Made by a program: the position numbers and the translations under genes | Assembly: GCA_004519485.1 (NCBI GenBank) | Contig: CP038109.1 | Span: 272,001 to 336,000, forward strand | DNA from: Nannochloropsis oceanica | Lineage: Eukaryota; Sar; Eustigmatophyceae; Eustigmatales; Monodopsidaceae | Length of the DNA: 64,000 nucleotides | Direction of reading: 5' to 3' | The notes under the pieces: model-generated | The model's input: the letters and a program-made list of their open reading frames with translations, nothing else | Told to the model about the DNA's origin: nothing | Database searches by the model: none | Part shown: positions 24,128 to 34,079 of the stretch, in pieces | How the letters are laid out: every line of letters begins with the position of its first letter | Numbering within the stretch: position 1 is the stretch's first letter

Positions 24128-24865
24128 GAAAAAGAAAGAAGAAAGCTAGCCAATAGATTGAATGTCCTTGGTCTTAGGGAAAATGCTTCTTTAGCCCCCC
24201 TTTTCTCCTCTTCTCTACTTATTGTTCTTGTCCTCTCGGTGTCATGGAAAATGATTCTTTAGTCCCCCTTTTCTCCTTCTTGTACTTGTCCTCTTGCCCC
24301 TTCAACCACCCTGCGATATACAAATCCCCTCAGGTGGATGAGGATCTGTACAGCTGCTGCAAAATATGTAGCGTTATTTTTCTTTCTTACACACACACAC
24401 AAACACAAATTAGTAACGCCAATTTAAAACGCAACAATGGGATGCTCTCTCTCTCTCTCTCTCTCTCTCTGTATCTATCTCGCGAGCTCTTTCTATCTCT
24501 GCCTGCCTCTTTTTTCTCTTTCCACTCCCCTCGTCTGTGACGTTTCCTATTGATGGCACACTGAATTTTTTTTTGGGATGCACGTGTTTATTTATATCCA
24601 TCCACACTCCGCATACACATGCATGAACACAACCACATACATATTCACACGACCGCACTGCCCTTGACCAGTATTCACTCCTCCCTTGGCCCCCTCTTTT
24701 CGATATGTATCTGCCAAATAGATTGACCCTTCTCAAAAAGAGAGGGGGAGAAAGAGGACGGAAAGGAGGAAAGGAGAGAGGAGTAGCGCAACCACTCCTC
24801 CGACCTAACAAGGGTCTTGACATCTGACACCATCCCCCCTCCCCTCCTTTCTCCCCTCCCTCTCC
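24128..24865. other. Convergent intergenic region, 738 bp
   Basis: It lies between the 3' ends of the CCDC43-like and TMCO4-like genes. It includes CA repeats (about 24390-24408) and a CT microsatellite. No gene is recognised. Confidence 0.4.
24445..24470 (+). repeat. (CT)n microsatellite
   Basis: About 13 uninterrupted CT units lie in the convergent intergenic region between the CCDC43-like and TMCO4-like genes. Confidence 0.9.
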
Positions 24866-27212
24866 CTACTCCTCCAACCCCAATTTTGACAAGATGTTCG
24901 GCAACGCCTTGGGATACGCCAAATGCCCGGTCACCATCTCCGTCAAATCAACATTCTCCACCCGTCCCCCCCCTCCCCCCCCTCCCTTCCCCCTCCCCCA
25001 ACACGACCGGCCCCACCCCCGCCAAGCCCAGCTCCCAGGCCTTGCTCCGAAACAAAAATTGCAACACCCAGTCCCGCGTCGAATAGCCGTTGATTAACCT
25101 CCCCGCCACCACCCCCCTCGCCATCTCCCATCGTTCCGACGCCCGCCCAAACGGCAAACCGAGCAACACCGCATTCTCGACAATCCCCAGCCCCTCTTCC
25201 CCCCTCCCCGCCAAGGCCTCCAAGCAATGAAAGATCACACGCGCTCCCATACTGAACCCCAAAAGCGTCACAGGCCGAGACCCCTGCGGGCGGGCCACAA
25301 GAACGTCGGCAAGTAGCTGGCCTGCCTCCTGCGCGTGGAGCACAGCGAGCTGCCAGGGGTTGTCGAGCTTGCGGGCCGCCGTCAATACGGAGAGAGGGAG
25401 CGCGGCCGCCGTCGTTAGACCGACCAGGGCTGTGTGCTTGATTACCTCGTCAATCGCATACCGTGAGGCCTCGTGCCAGACAAACTCGCGCATGGCCCTG
25501 TGCAAGTGACCCAATAACGCCGTCTCCCAGATCAGGACGTGCTCCTCCCCCCCTGGCACAATCTCCCGCCACCATCCACTTGTTTCCACTTCCACTTCTT
25601 CCCAACCCCCCTCCGACATGGTCGAGCTTTCCCACCCCTCCTCCCTCCCTCCCTCCCCCACCATTGCCGCATCAACCATTTCTCCCTCCCCTTTTCCGAC
25701 TTCAGCCGCCCCAGTGCCACCTGATCCTCCTCCTACATCTGCTGTTGATTCGACTGTTACGGTGCTCCCCCCTGAGGCAACGGTCATGGCCGCCCCTCCC
25801 CAGACGCGGCGCGGGTCCTGCCCCTCCTCAACCCATCCCGGAATACAAATAAAGACAGGCAAGCCCCCCGTCCCGCCACCACTGCTGCCACTTCTGCGGT
25901 AGCTGCTGTTGCTGCTGCTGCTGCTGCTGTCGTGGTGACTGCTCACCGCGAGCATCTCCGCCACGTCCTCCCCCTCCGTTTCCTCCTCATGCTCCTGCTG
26001 CTGCTGCTGCTGCTGCTGCTTGGCATGCTGATGCCAAGGATAGGATGAATGGAGGGGGAGGAAATGAAATTCCGTGATTCCCCGAGTGCGCTGCGTCATT
26101 TTGTACCCCGTTACCCCGACTCCCGTAACGGCCAGAAAGGAGGAAATACACACATCCGACGTCAAGCCCCAGTAGGACAACAACGTAGCCGTGCCACTTG
26201 TCAGCTGTTGCGTGATTGCCGCTGTGGCGGGCCCCATGCCCATTCCTCCGGCGGTGCACAAGGCGAGAAGGGAGGCAGCGATGGAGGGGGCGGCTACCGA
26301 GCCAGTGTACAGCATCAGTGCTCCTCCTCCCAGGGCTGCGCAAGCCACCTTCAGATATCTTCCCAGGCTCTGGCAGGAAGGGGGATCTACTTGAGAATCG
26401 GAAAGAAGCGCAGAATACTCTGCGGCGAGGGCCGTCTCAATTGCTACTACTTCCGCCCAGGGTAGGAGTGAAGGGCCGAGGCGTTGGGAGAGGCGACGGT
26501 AGCTTGCCCGAGCGCGGGCGTCGTAGAGATTTGCCCGGACTTGGTACGTGATTAGGACTTTCATGATGAGGGAGAGCCAAGCAGAGTCAGAGGGAGAGGG
26601 ACAACTGGCTTTGACTTCTGCCAACAATTCGTCGACCAACTCGGAGACGGTTTGGATGAGAACGAAGCAATCTTGCTCTTGCTCTTGCTCTTGCTCATCT
26701 TCCTTTCCTTTCTGCTGCTGCTGCGAGACCAAACCGCCGTCTTCGCAGGCTGCAGCGATCATGGCACGCAAGCCCGAGTCATCTTCGAGGGCTAAGACGT
26801 CTGATAGGGAGTCAACGTACACCAACAAGCGTTCTTGCCTCGCCATTTCCAACCGCGCCTCCTCCTTGCTCAAGCGACGTCGTAGCGATTGCCCACTGCT
26901 GCTGTTCCCGTTACTGCTGCTCCTTTGGAAGGGACCATGGCTTTCAATTGCCAATAGGGCCAGCAAGTAGATGATGCGTGTCGACGACTCCTTCAGCATT
27001 CGGCCACGCGAGGTGGCTAACCCGGGCAACGGCCGGCCCGCTCGAGAGGCAGGCCGCGTAGAGGACGACAAGAATGAGGCAGACATTTCAATCTCCGTCT
27101 GCGGGACCATAATTGCTGTCTTGTCGGGTAAGGGTGTGCGTTGAGGGCTCAAAGTGGTAGGCATTGTGGCCCTTTGGGTTTCTGTGTCGCCGTTCCCATG
27201 AGATAGATCCAT
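24866..27212 (-). CDS. TMCO4/DUF726-like alpha/beta-hydrolase membrane protein; 3' end shifts frame in a G tract
   Basis: From the ATG at 27212 the frame is open for 754 codons to 24948. The middle has two or three hydrophobic segments (GGGALMLYTGSVAAPSIAAS, FLAVTGVGVTGYK). The C-terminal half is an alpha/beta hydrolase: VFICIPGWVEEG, HVLIWETALLGHL, nucleophile loop LLGFSMGAR (Ser near 653), AVLLGLPFG, RLINGYSTRDWVLQFLFRS. TMCO4/DUF726 proteins end in an ENVDLT..V.GH motif. Here VENVDLTEMVTGHLAYPK is present just downstream in another frame (24866-24961, ending TAG). The switch falls in the G/C-rich run at about 24962-24995, so an indel there (real or assembly) or a very short intron is likely. 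A Gln run and Ser/Gly runs lie before the hydrolase part. Lipid or glycan substrates are unknown. Confidence 0.8.
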
Positions 27213-27820
27213 TCTGGTCGTTCTTTACAAACGCCGCCACCAAGGCCTGCCGCTGCCACTGCCACCACTAGGAGAAAGAGGAATTGTGTTATTCGCGAGC
27301 GTGGGGCGTGCGGGGAAGACCCTATTGTGTCTTGAAGTGAAGAGCGGGGAAATTGAGAGGAGGGGTGTCAGAGTTGAGCAAGGCTACAACGTTATGAGCG
27401 CAAGCACGGCCAAAATAAACTCGCCCCCGGGACCCCCGCAAGCCACCACACCACTACCACAGCTGCTATCACCGATACTCTGAGGTTCAAGAGGGTGAGT
27501 TGGAGGGTGGGCGCGTTTGTTGAATGCCTGAGATGAGGCATTGAAGGCACAGGGTAGAGGAGGGAGGGCATCATATGCTTCTGAGGGAAAATTGGCGCGA
27601 CGGTCTCTGTCATCACAAGCTCAACGAGGGGTAGCCCCGGGTTGGGCAGTACGCATTTCACAAACCCTCCATGCATTCCCGGGCGGGCCCGAACACCTTT
27701 CCCAGTCCTCATTCTCGGCGTGTCCTAATCATTCCTGAGTGGACACTCAAATCTTACGCAGAAATCACTTCCAATGATTGGCCTCTCATCCTCTTCCTTT
27801 CTTACAAAAGCAAGTCAACA
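27213..27820. promoter_or_regulatory. Divergent intergenic region, 608 bp
   Basis: It lies between the TMCO4-like and ribosome recycling factor genes. A 106-codon minus frame (27392-27712) has no recognisable content. Confidence 0.3.
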
Positions 27821-28934
27821 ATGAGGGCTGGCATCTACGTGTTGCTGGGCCTGGTGGCCAGCACGCAAGCCTTTTTTGCGCCTCAGGCTGTGCGCCTCGT
27901 GGGTGCACCCGCCGCAAGCTGTCGGTCTAGCAGGTACGTGCGAATTCGGTCAGGGCAAGTCGTCTTCATCACCACGATAGGCAAGTATCTCCCCCTTACC
28001 ATTTCATGCCCATTCACCCCCCCAAAGACGCATGGCAGTGACGATGGAGGGCGAGGTGGCGGGCGTGACGAAAGACGCTGAGAGTAAGATGAAGAAGTGC
28101 GTGGACTCGACGGACAACAACCTGAAAGCGATTCGTACCGGCCGCGCCTCGTAAGTGTCGTTGCTACTTTTCTTCTTGCCATATCGCGCCTTCGCTTTGC
28201 GTTCTCTGCTTGATTGAACACTTGTCTGCGCGATACATGTAGAGGACTTAATCTTCAAGGAGGGACAGATACTCCGTGACTCAGCTTGCTTGTTGACCAC
28301 CTCTATCTTTGGTGTACGTTCGACTCCTTACAATGTTGCGCATAAAACGGATGGCCCGCTAGAACGACGGACTGCTTAAAACTACTGTCAATTAAGCTCC
28401 TCCTCTACCACTTCATTTCTCTGCCGATTTTAATTTTATTTTCTTATCTTCCTCCTCCCTGCCCAACTTCCCAGCGTCACCCTCCTTGACCGTGTCATGG
28501 TCGACTACTTCGGCTCCCCCACGCCCTTAAACCAACTCGCCGGCATCTCCATCTCGGGGCCCCAATCCCTCGTTGTCTCTCCCTATGACAAAAGTGCGTT
28601 TAAGCTTATCGAGACGGCCATCTTAGAGTCCAATTTAGGCCTTAATCCTAACAATGAAGGGAGTGTGCTCCGCTTGAACATCCCTCCTCTGACCGAGGAC
28701 CGGAGGAAGGTCCTCAGCAAGCAAGCCAAGAGCGTGGCAGAAGAGGGGAAGGTGGCTGTGAGGAATGTGCGGCGGGATGCGGTGGAGCGAGTGAAGAAGT
28801 TTGAGAAGGACAAGGCGATTGGCAAGGATGAGAGTGCAACGGGCCAGGAGGCGTTGCAGAAACTAACGGACAAGTATGGAAAGCAGTTAGATGAGATGCT
28901 CAAGGCGAAGGAGAAGGAAATCATGACTGTTTAG
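27821..28934 (+). CDS. frr: Plastid ribosome recycling factor
   Basis: Exons 27821-27933, 28028-28150 and 28475-28934 (phase 2 at both joins) give 231 aa. The N-terminus is a stramenopile plastid signal: a hydrophobic stretch ending STQA with Phe-Phe next, then an Arg/Ser-rich transit segment. The mature part follows RRF closely: MKKCVDSTDNNLKAIRTGRAS, LLDRVMVDYFGSPTPLNQLA, SPYDKSAFKLIETAILESNLG, IPPLTEDRRKVLSKQAK, and a C-terminal helix LTDKYGKQLDEMLKAKEKEIM. RRF splits post-termination ribosomes with EF-G and releases mRNA in the plastid. The second intron interrupts the conserved ...TGRAS motif, and its removal restores it exactly. Confidence 0.95.
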
Positions 28935-29744
28935 TGTTCTAAAGGAGGGAAGAAAGGAGGGAGGGAGGGTGGAAAGGAGAGAGGGAGGGAGGGAAGAGCC
29001 AGCTGCTCGCGGGGAAGAAACATGAGTGGGCACGCCTCGAAGGCAACCACTTACACTGCCCATGCGGCTAAGCCCGCCTACTCCGACGACCACGTGTCGA
29101 GGCATCTACGTGATTCATGACTGCTCAAATGGCCTCCCCCTTATTGGGTAGATAACTCTCCCTTCTCCCCTTTACCGCCACCTAGGGACACCTGGGGAAA
29201 GAACTGACACACATAAAGAGAGGATAACAGTTAAAAGGTTGCCAGAAGGAGCACTTTGCTATCAATCCGCGAATGCCATGGCATCTCTTCTTCTTCTTTT
29301 CCCTCTTACGCTATTCTTCTTTTTTTTCAGTGTCAACTCTCTCGAAGCTCTTTCTCTAACTCTTTTGGCTTCTCCTCGCACTCAGTCCGCATCCATCAGT
29401 CCCTCCCTTCCTCCCTCCACCACCACCCCCATCACCACCACGTCAGCCGAAAACGAAAACAGGAGGCGAGAGCACTCATCTGTTCCCTTTTTCATCTTTA
29501 TGTACGCTCGCTTTACCCCGAGGCTTCACGCCATGCCCTCCTCGTTACGTCTCCCTCCCTCGACACGAAGGCACACACAATCATATCACATCACATCCAC
29601 ACACACTCAAAGACCTACACGCACACACATCACACATCCACCACAACCCTAATCCATAATGTACCATCAGACCAATGCCCGCACGTCTTGAAACACAAAT
29701 AGCTCTCCTCTCTCTTTCCCTCCCTCCCTCCCTCTCCTCCAACC
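28935..29744. other. Convergent intergenic region, 810 bp
   Basis: It lies between the RRF and MECR-like 3' ends. It is strand-biased: purine-rich GGGA repeats after RRF, and CT- and CA-rich toward 29745. Two overlapping plus-strand frames (29239-29702) are Ser/His/Thr-rich products of that composition, not genes. Confidence 0.45.
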
Positions 29745-30734
29745 CTATGCCTTGAGCTTCTGAAAGGCCTTCTCAAAGTCCGCGGACAGCTTCGCCTCGT
29801 CAACCTTCGGCCTGGGTGGCTCATTTATCATCACTACCACCTTGCGTGTCTTAAACGGTTCAGAGGCCTCCTTTAATGCCACTGGCAAGTCCGACAACGG
29901 GTGTCGTTCCACCCACAGTTGCAAAGCCCCCGACCTGAACATGCTTGCGGCCGACTCAATTTCCGACGCCGTCGCCTTTTTTAAACTGCTCTCCCCCGCT
30001 GTTGCGTACAAGTTGGCCTTCAGTCCCATCCCGACCTTACCCACCACCGCTGAGCCTGCCTCAGTGGCCGCCAGCGCTAGACTAGGCTTCGGCAGCTCCG
30101 ACAGGATTTTTGCGAACCCGGCATTACCTGTGGCATAGGTATCCTTGACCACCACATCCCCACCCAAATCCTTGATCAAACCCGCCTTATCAAAAAACCC
30201 TGGGCCATCCGTAACAATGTTAATCGTGCCCACACCTCGAGCCTGGGCTATCTGAACGACGGCCAACCCCACCGGCGAGTCCGCGTCCGCCTGCAACACA
30301 TACTCCCCACCCTTGACACCCGACAGCAACCGCAAGGCCGTCAACGCCGTGCCCATACAGGCAGCAAATTCTACAGGAATGTCTGAGGGGACCTTGGCCA
30401 GGTCAACTTCCTTGGCTTTGGCAGCACTGCGGAACGTTGGTACCGAGCCCGATGTCGGCACCACCCAATCATGGACTGCCAAGTCTTTGACCTTGCTCCC
30501 CACCGCCGTCACGATCCCCACACCCTCCGCACCTGCCGGACTCTTGCTGTCCATGTCTGCCGCCGTGACGGGCGCGGCGAGGATGCTAAGCGCTACCTCG
30601 TTGTCCCCCAACGCCGCAGCGGATGTCGACAGGCCTCGATAAGCAGCGGCGGCCGTGGCAGCGGTTGATCTCTGGCAAGAAGGCACACCCCTTCGTGCCA
30701 ACAGCGAGGCCACTACCACGCGGAACGACGCCAT
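29745..30734 (-). CDS. Degenerate MECR-like (2-enoyl thioester reductase family) mitochondrial protein
   Basis: 329 aa from the ATG at 30734. Residues 1-40 are Arg/Ala/Ser-rich, a mitochondrial-type presequence (ending YRGLSTSAAA). The rest follows mitochondrial trans-2-enoyl-CoA reductase, the last enzyme of mitochondrial fatty acid synthesis: EVALSILAAPVTAADMD, EGVGIVTAVGSKVKDL, DWVVPTSGS, KVPSDIPVEFAACMGTALTALRLL, VGLAVVQIAQARGVGTINIV, SLALAATEAGSAVVGKVG. It is shorter than typical MECR (about 370 aa). The loop carrying the catalytic Tyr (INMIQGxY in MECR) is absent between AADMD and GAEG. The cofactor glycine loop is altered (ADADSPVG for NASNSGVG), and the substrate-lobe segment after YATAG is shortened. 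It may be a structural or regulatory paralogue. Confidence 0.75.
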   Translation of the reverse strand: MASFRVVVASLLARRGVPSCQRSTAATAAAAYRGLSTSAAALGDNEVALSILAAPVTAADMDSKSPAGAEGVGIVTAVGSKVKDLAVHDWVVPTSGSVPTFRSAAKAKEVDLAKVPSDIPVEFAACMGTALTALRLLSGVKGGEYVLQADADSPVGLAVVQIAQARGVGTINIVTDGPGFFDKAGLIKDLGGDVVVKDTYATGNAGFAKILSELPKPSLALAATEAGSAVVGKVGMGLKANLYATAGESSLKKATASEIESAASMFRSGALQLWVERHPLSDLPVALKEASEPFKTRKVVVMINEPPRPKVDEAKLSADFEKAFQKLKA

Positions 30735-31376
30735 AGGATTATCCTGTGCGCGTGTGTGTTGTGTGTGCACGTTTGTGATCGTGCTTGGTTGAGATTGGAA
30801 GTATATTGCCTGGCTGCATGTTCATCATCTTCTTGCACACCCAAGCAAAGCCGGGCGACTTGCCGTCAACACGACATGCCTTGCCACATGACACAAATGC
30901 AGGGCATTTTCAAAAGCTCAAAAGCTGCCAGCTCGTAGGGTGGCCACCATGGCACCAATCTTAGGAAGTGTCCACGCGGGCAAATCATGACCCGAGAAAT
31001 AGAGGGGGTCCTCGGCATGAGTCGAATGGAACGAATGGAACTCAGACTCGATTGTCTCTCTGCCTCCTCCTGCCTGCCTCCGCTGCTTGGTGTCCTTCGT
31101 TCCATGACCGAATCCCAGAGCGCCTGACGTACCACGCCCACATTCTTACCCTTATCATACTCATCCTACCTCCAGAGAAACGGGCTCAGGGAGCACCGGC
31201 GCGCAATCCAGCTCTCTCAAACCTTAGTTGCCTATTCCACCTGAGCATTCGGCCCCCGTTCTTGTTCTTGAGCTTTCGTCAATCCACCCGGCAAGCCTCC
31301 GTACCGACTGAGCACTTGAGCAACAGGTGCTTCTTGTGCCGCTTCCCCACCTTTCATCATTGTGACCCCGGGCGAC
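30735..31376. promoter_or_regulatory. Divergent intergenic region, 642 bp
   Basis: It lies between the MECR-like gene and the bHLH-PAS gene. I see no gene. If the bHLH-PAS factor is rhythmic, its control elements would lie here. Confidence 0.3.
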
Positions 31377-33114
31377 ATGAGTGAGATCGATTCTCTCTTT
31401 GGTGCCCTTGGGGACACAGGCGACGTTGACGCAGGTAAGAACTAAAGGCCCAGGGGGAGGCTTGGCAACGCAAGGAATGGACGACCGGCACGGCCACCCT
31501 TACTCGAACCAACCACGGAAGCAAACGCACACAAAAGTTAAGAAAAATAATTGTTCACCAGAGCAGGTAATCACACGAGTTCGCGGCCTTCCCCCCTCTC
31601 CCATTCCCCCCTTCCCCCTCCCCCCTCAGATCTGAGCATACTGGAGGCCCTCTGCGGGCTTGAAGGTATCGATGCCTCCGCTGCTGCGGCTGCAGCCGTG
31701 GAGGAGGAACAGTCGGACGAAGACGAGGAGGACTCCTTCGATGGGGACGGACAGCCGCGTAAGAAGCGGGCACGTCGCACCCGTTCAGAATTGAATGAAG
31801 TGGAGAAGCAACGCACCCGGCGAATCAATGAGCAAATCCAATCTTTGCGGGCTTTGCTGGAAGCCTCGGGGCTGAATACCAAGAAAGATAAATTCTCCAT
31901 TCTGAAGAAGTACGTGCTCGCGAGGGAGGAAAGAAGGGAGCGATGGGTGCCTGGGTGTGTGCTAGTTACGTCGGTATTACTGGTAGTCTCTTGATTCCTA
32001 GTGCTCATCAGCCTTTCTCTCCTTCCCTCCCTTCCTTTCCCGTACCCAAACCAGCACTACCGAGTACCTGAAAAAGTTGAAACTCCTCCTCAACAAATCG
32101 CAAGCTCAAATCCAGGCTTTAGTCGCCAGCCGCCGAGTCGCGGCTGCAGCAAATGCAGCGTCAGCAGCAGCAGGAGGGGGCATGGCCGCGGCACCTGCCC
32201 CTGTAGTTACTGTCCCACTTGCGTTGCCCAAGGCCGGGGGAGTGGAGGATACCAAGTACTACGTGGATGTGGACCCGAATGTGACCCAGGGGGCGTTCGC
32301 CGGAAGGGATGTCGGGGGGGATGATGGGGGAAGAGTGCCTCAGGCGGGCACGGCATTGGAGATGATGATTCAGAGACCTCCGATTGCTCCGGGTACGGTG
32401 GCGGAGTCGGGATCTTGGGCCCCGAACAAGAAAAGCGCGGACTATGCCCTGATGTTTCAGAACGCCTCCATTGCCATGGCGGTGGCGAGCCTGGACGGGA
32501 ATTTCGTCGATTGCAATGGGGCGTTTTCCATCATCTCCGGGTATAATAACAGGGAGGTGCTGCAGCGGTCGGTGTTTGACTTGACCCCCGCGGAGGACTG
32601 CCAGGAATTGATGTCTATCGTGGGGAAAATGATGGAGAGTCCTGCGGAGAGCGCGAAACACTTTTGGAAGCGCTGTTGTTTCGAGAATCGTGACTGCCAT
32701 TGTTTCGTGAGCATGTGGCTGGTGCGGAAAGCTTCCGGAGAGCCGGTGTACTTCCAGTGTGCTGTCTTGCCCTTGGAGGACTACCCCATGTCCAGCAAGT
32801 CTGTCACGTATGACGCAAGCTCGCAGGGGAAAGAATTGGCGGAGAGGGGGGAAGGGGAAGACGGAGGGACGGTGCATGCGATTGAGGGCCAGGAGGAGGT
32901 GCAGGTGAGTGAGGCAAATACCCTGTTGCAGCCGGAATTTCGCTGTGGGGAAGGAGAAGGAGAAGCAGCAATAGGAAGAGGTGGAGGAGGACGGGAGGGC
33001 GATTTACAGTTTGAGTTGCCGGCGCCGCGGTCGTCACAGTTCACAGAGAAAGGATTGGCCGTGGGAGCGTCTGGGGAATGTCATGATAGGCCGTCGCCGT
33101 CCTCGTCGTCATGA
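31377..33114 (+). CDS. bHLH-PAS transcription factor
   Basis: Exons 31377-31434, 31630-31909 and 32055-33114 (phases 1 and 2) give 465 aa. An acidic N-terminus (EEEQSDEDEEDSF) and a basic cluster (PRKKRARRTR) precede the bHLH (about 70-125): NEVEKQRTRRINEQIQSL, loop with ASGLNTKKDKFSILKN, then TTEYLKKLKLLL after the second intron. In the basic region the E-box contact Glu and the Arg three positions on are kept, but the next Arg, which favours CACGTG, is Thr. A single PAS domain follows (about 243-345: LMFQNASIAMAVASLDGNFV, SIISGYNNREVLQRSVFDL, VYFQCAVLPLEDY). The tail is Gly/Glu-rich. This one-bHLH, one-PAS layout is found in stramenopiles; the diatom relative RITMO1 regulates daily rhythms. 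Confidence 0.9.
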
Positions 33115-34079
33115 TTGCCGCAGGAGCAGATGGATCCAGAGGGAAAGCACAAGGACCAAAGGAAGAGAGAAGGTGGGAGAGAACACAACGCAAGTGGGAG
33201 AGGAAAAGGGAAGGACAATGCTGTCCCAGCCCTCATTCGTTTTGCGCTGCCGGGGTATAGGCGGAAGAGCGAGCGAGAGAGAGAGAGAGAGAGAAGGAAG
33301 ATGTGTATATATGCGAACAGCGAGACGGTTAAATCAGAATGACGAGGACGAGGACGTCGAAAGTGAAAAAACAAGCAGCAGAAAAGACATAATTGGACTT
33401 GCGGCCGATCACAAGAACGAAAGTGTCAAGACTTAAGAGGCATCAAGAAGTAATCAAAAGGAGTAACTTCCATCAGCAACGTGTGTGAGTAGTCAGTGAA
33501 GAGGCGGAGAGAGAAGTGACATATGACAGAACAAAAAGCGGCCAAGAAGAAAAAAGAAGAGAGGAGGGTAGAGGATATAGAGAAGGAAAGCGCTTTGGAA
33601 CAAATCGAGAGGAGAGGGGGAGGATTATTGCATTCATGATGTGGTAAGGCGAAAGAAGAGCAAATCGCAGTTTTAATATTTTGAAAGAAGACCACGAGTA
33701 GGATGCGCGTGAGCGTACAAAGATGACGATCTGAGGAGCATCTTCAGCCGGCACAAGCAACATCAGCGAAAATCATTTTTTGGTCAAGGACACGCACATC
33801 CATTTCCACACTTCCCTGTGTTACCAACTGGTCGGTCGTGCTTGCCTGCCACTCGTGGGTTTAGGGAGTCGCGGAGATACGGGAGGAAATAGGGGAACAG
33901 TGAAGAGCAGGGGCAGGAACAACCGACCAAAATGGAAGTGAGAAAGAAATATGAAACGGGGGAATTTGATTTCTCATCAAAGTTTTTTCGTTCAGCATCA
34001 GCCTTGCCATTATCATTGATATCGTTCACCAGCATAGTGTTGAAGACCAACTACACCTCCCTAACGCTCGAGGTTCCCT
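33115..34079. other. Convergent intergenic region, 965 bp
   Basis: It lies between the bHLH-PAS and sulfotransferase 3' ends. It is purine-rich with a GA microsatellite. Short ORFs have no recognisable content. Confidence 0.4.
33275..33294 (+). repeat. (GA)n microsatellite
   Basis: About ten GA units lie downstream of the bHLH-PAS gene. Confidence 0.85.

Noticed and set aside
28262-28335. tRNA-like stretch with a GTTCGACTCC box
   Set aside because: It lies in the RRF intron, has no matching acceptor stem, and the A-box fit is poor.
29239-29702. Two overlapping plus frames of 137 and 148 codons
   Set aside because: Ser/His/Thr-rich products of CT- and CA-repeat DNA in a convergent intergenic region.
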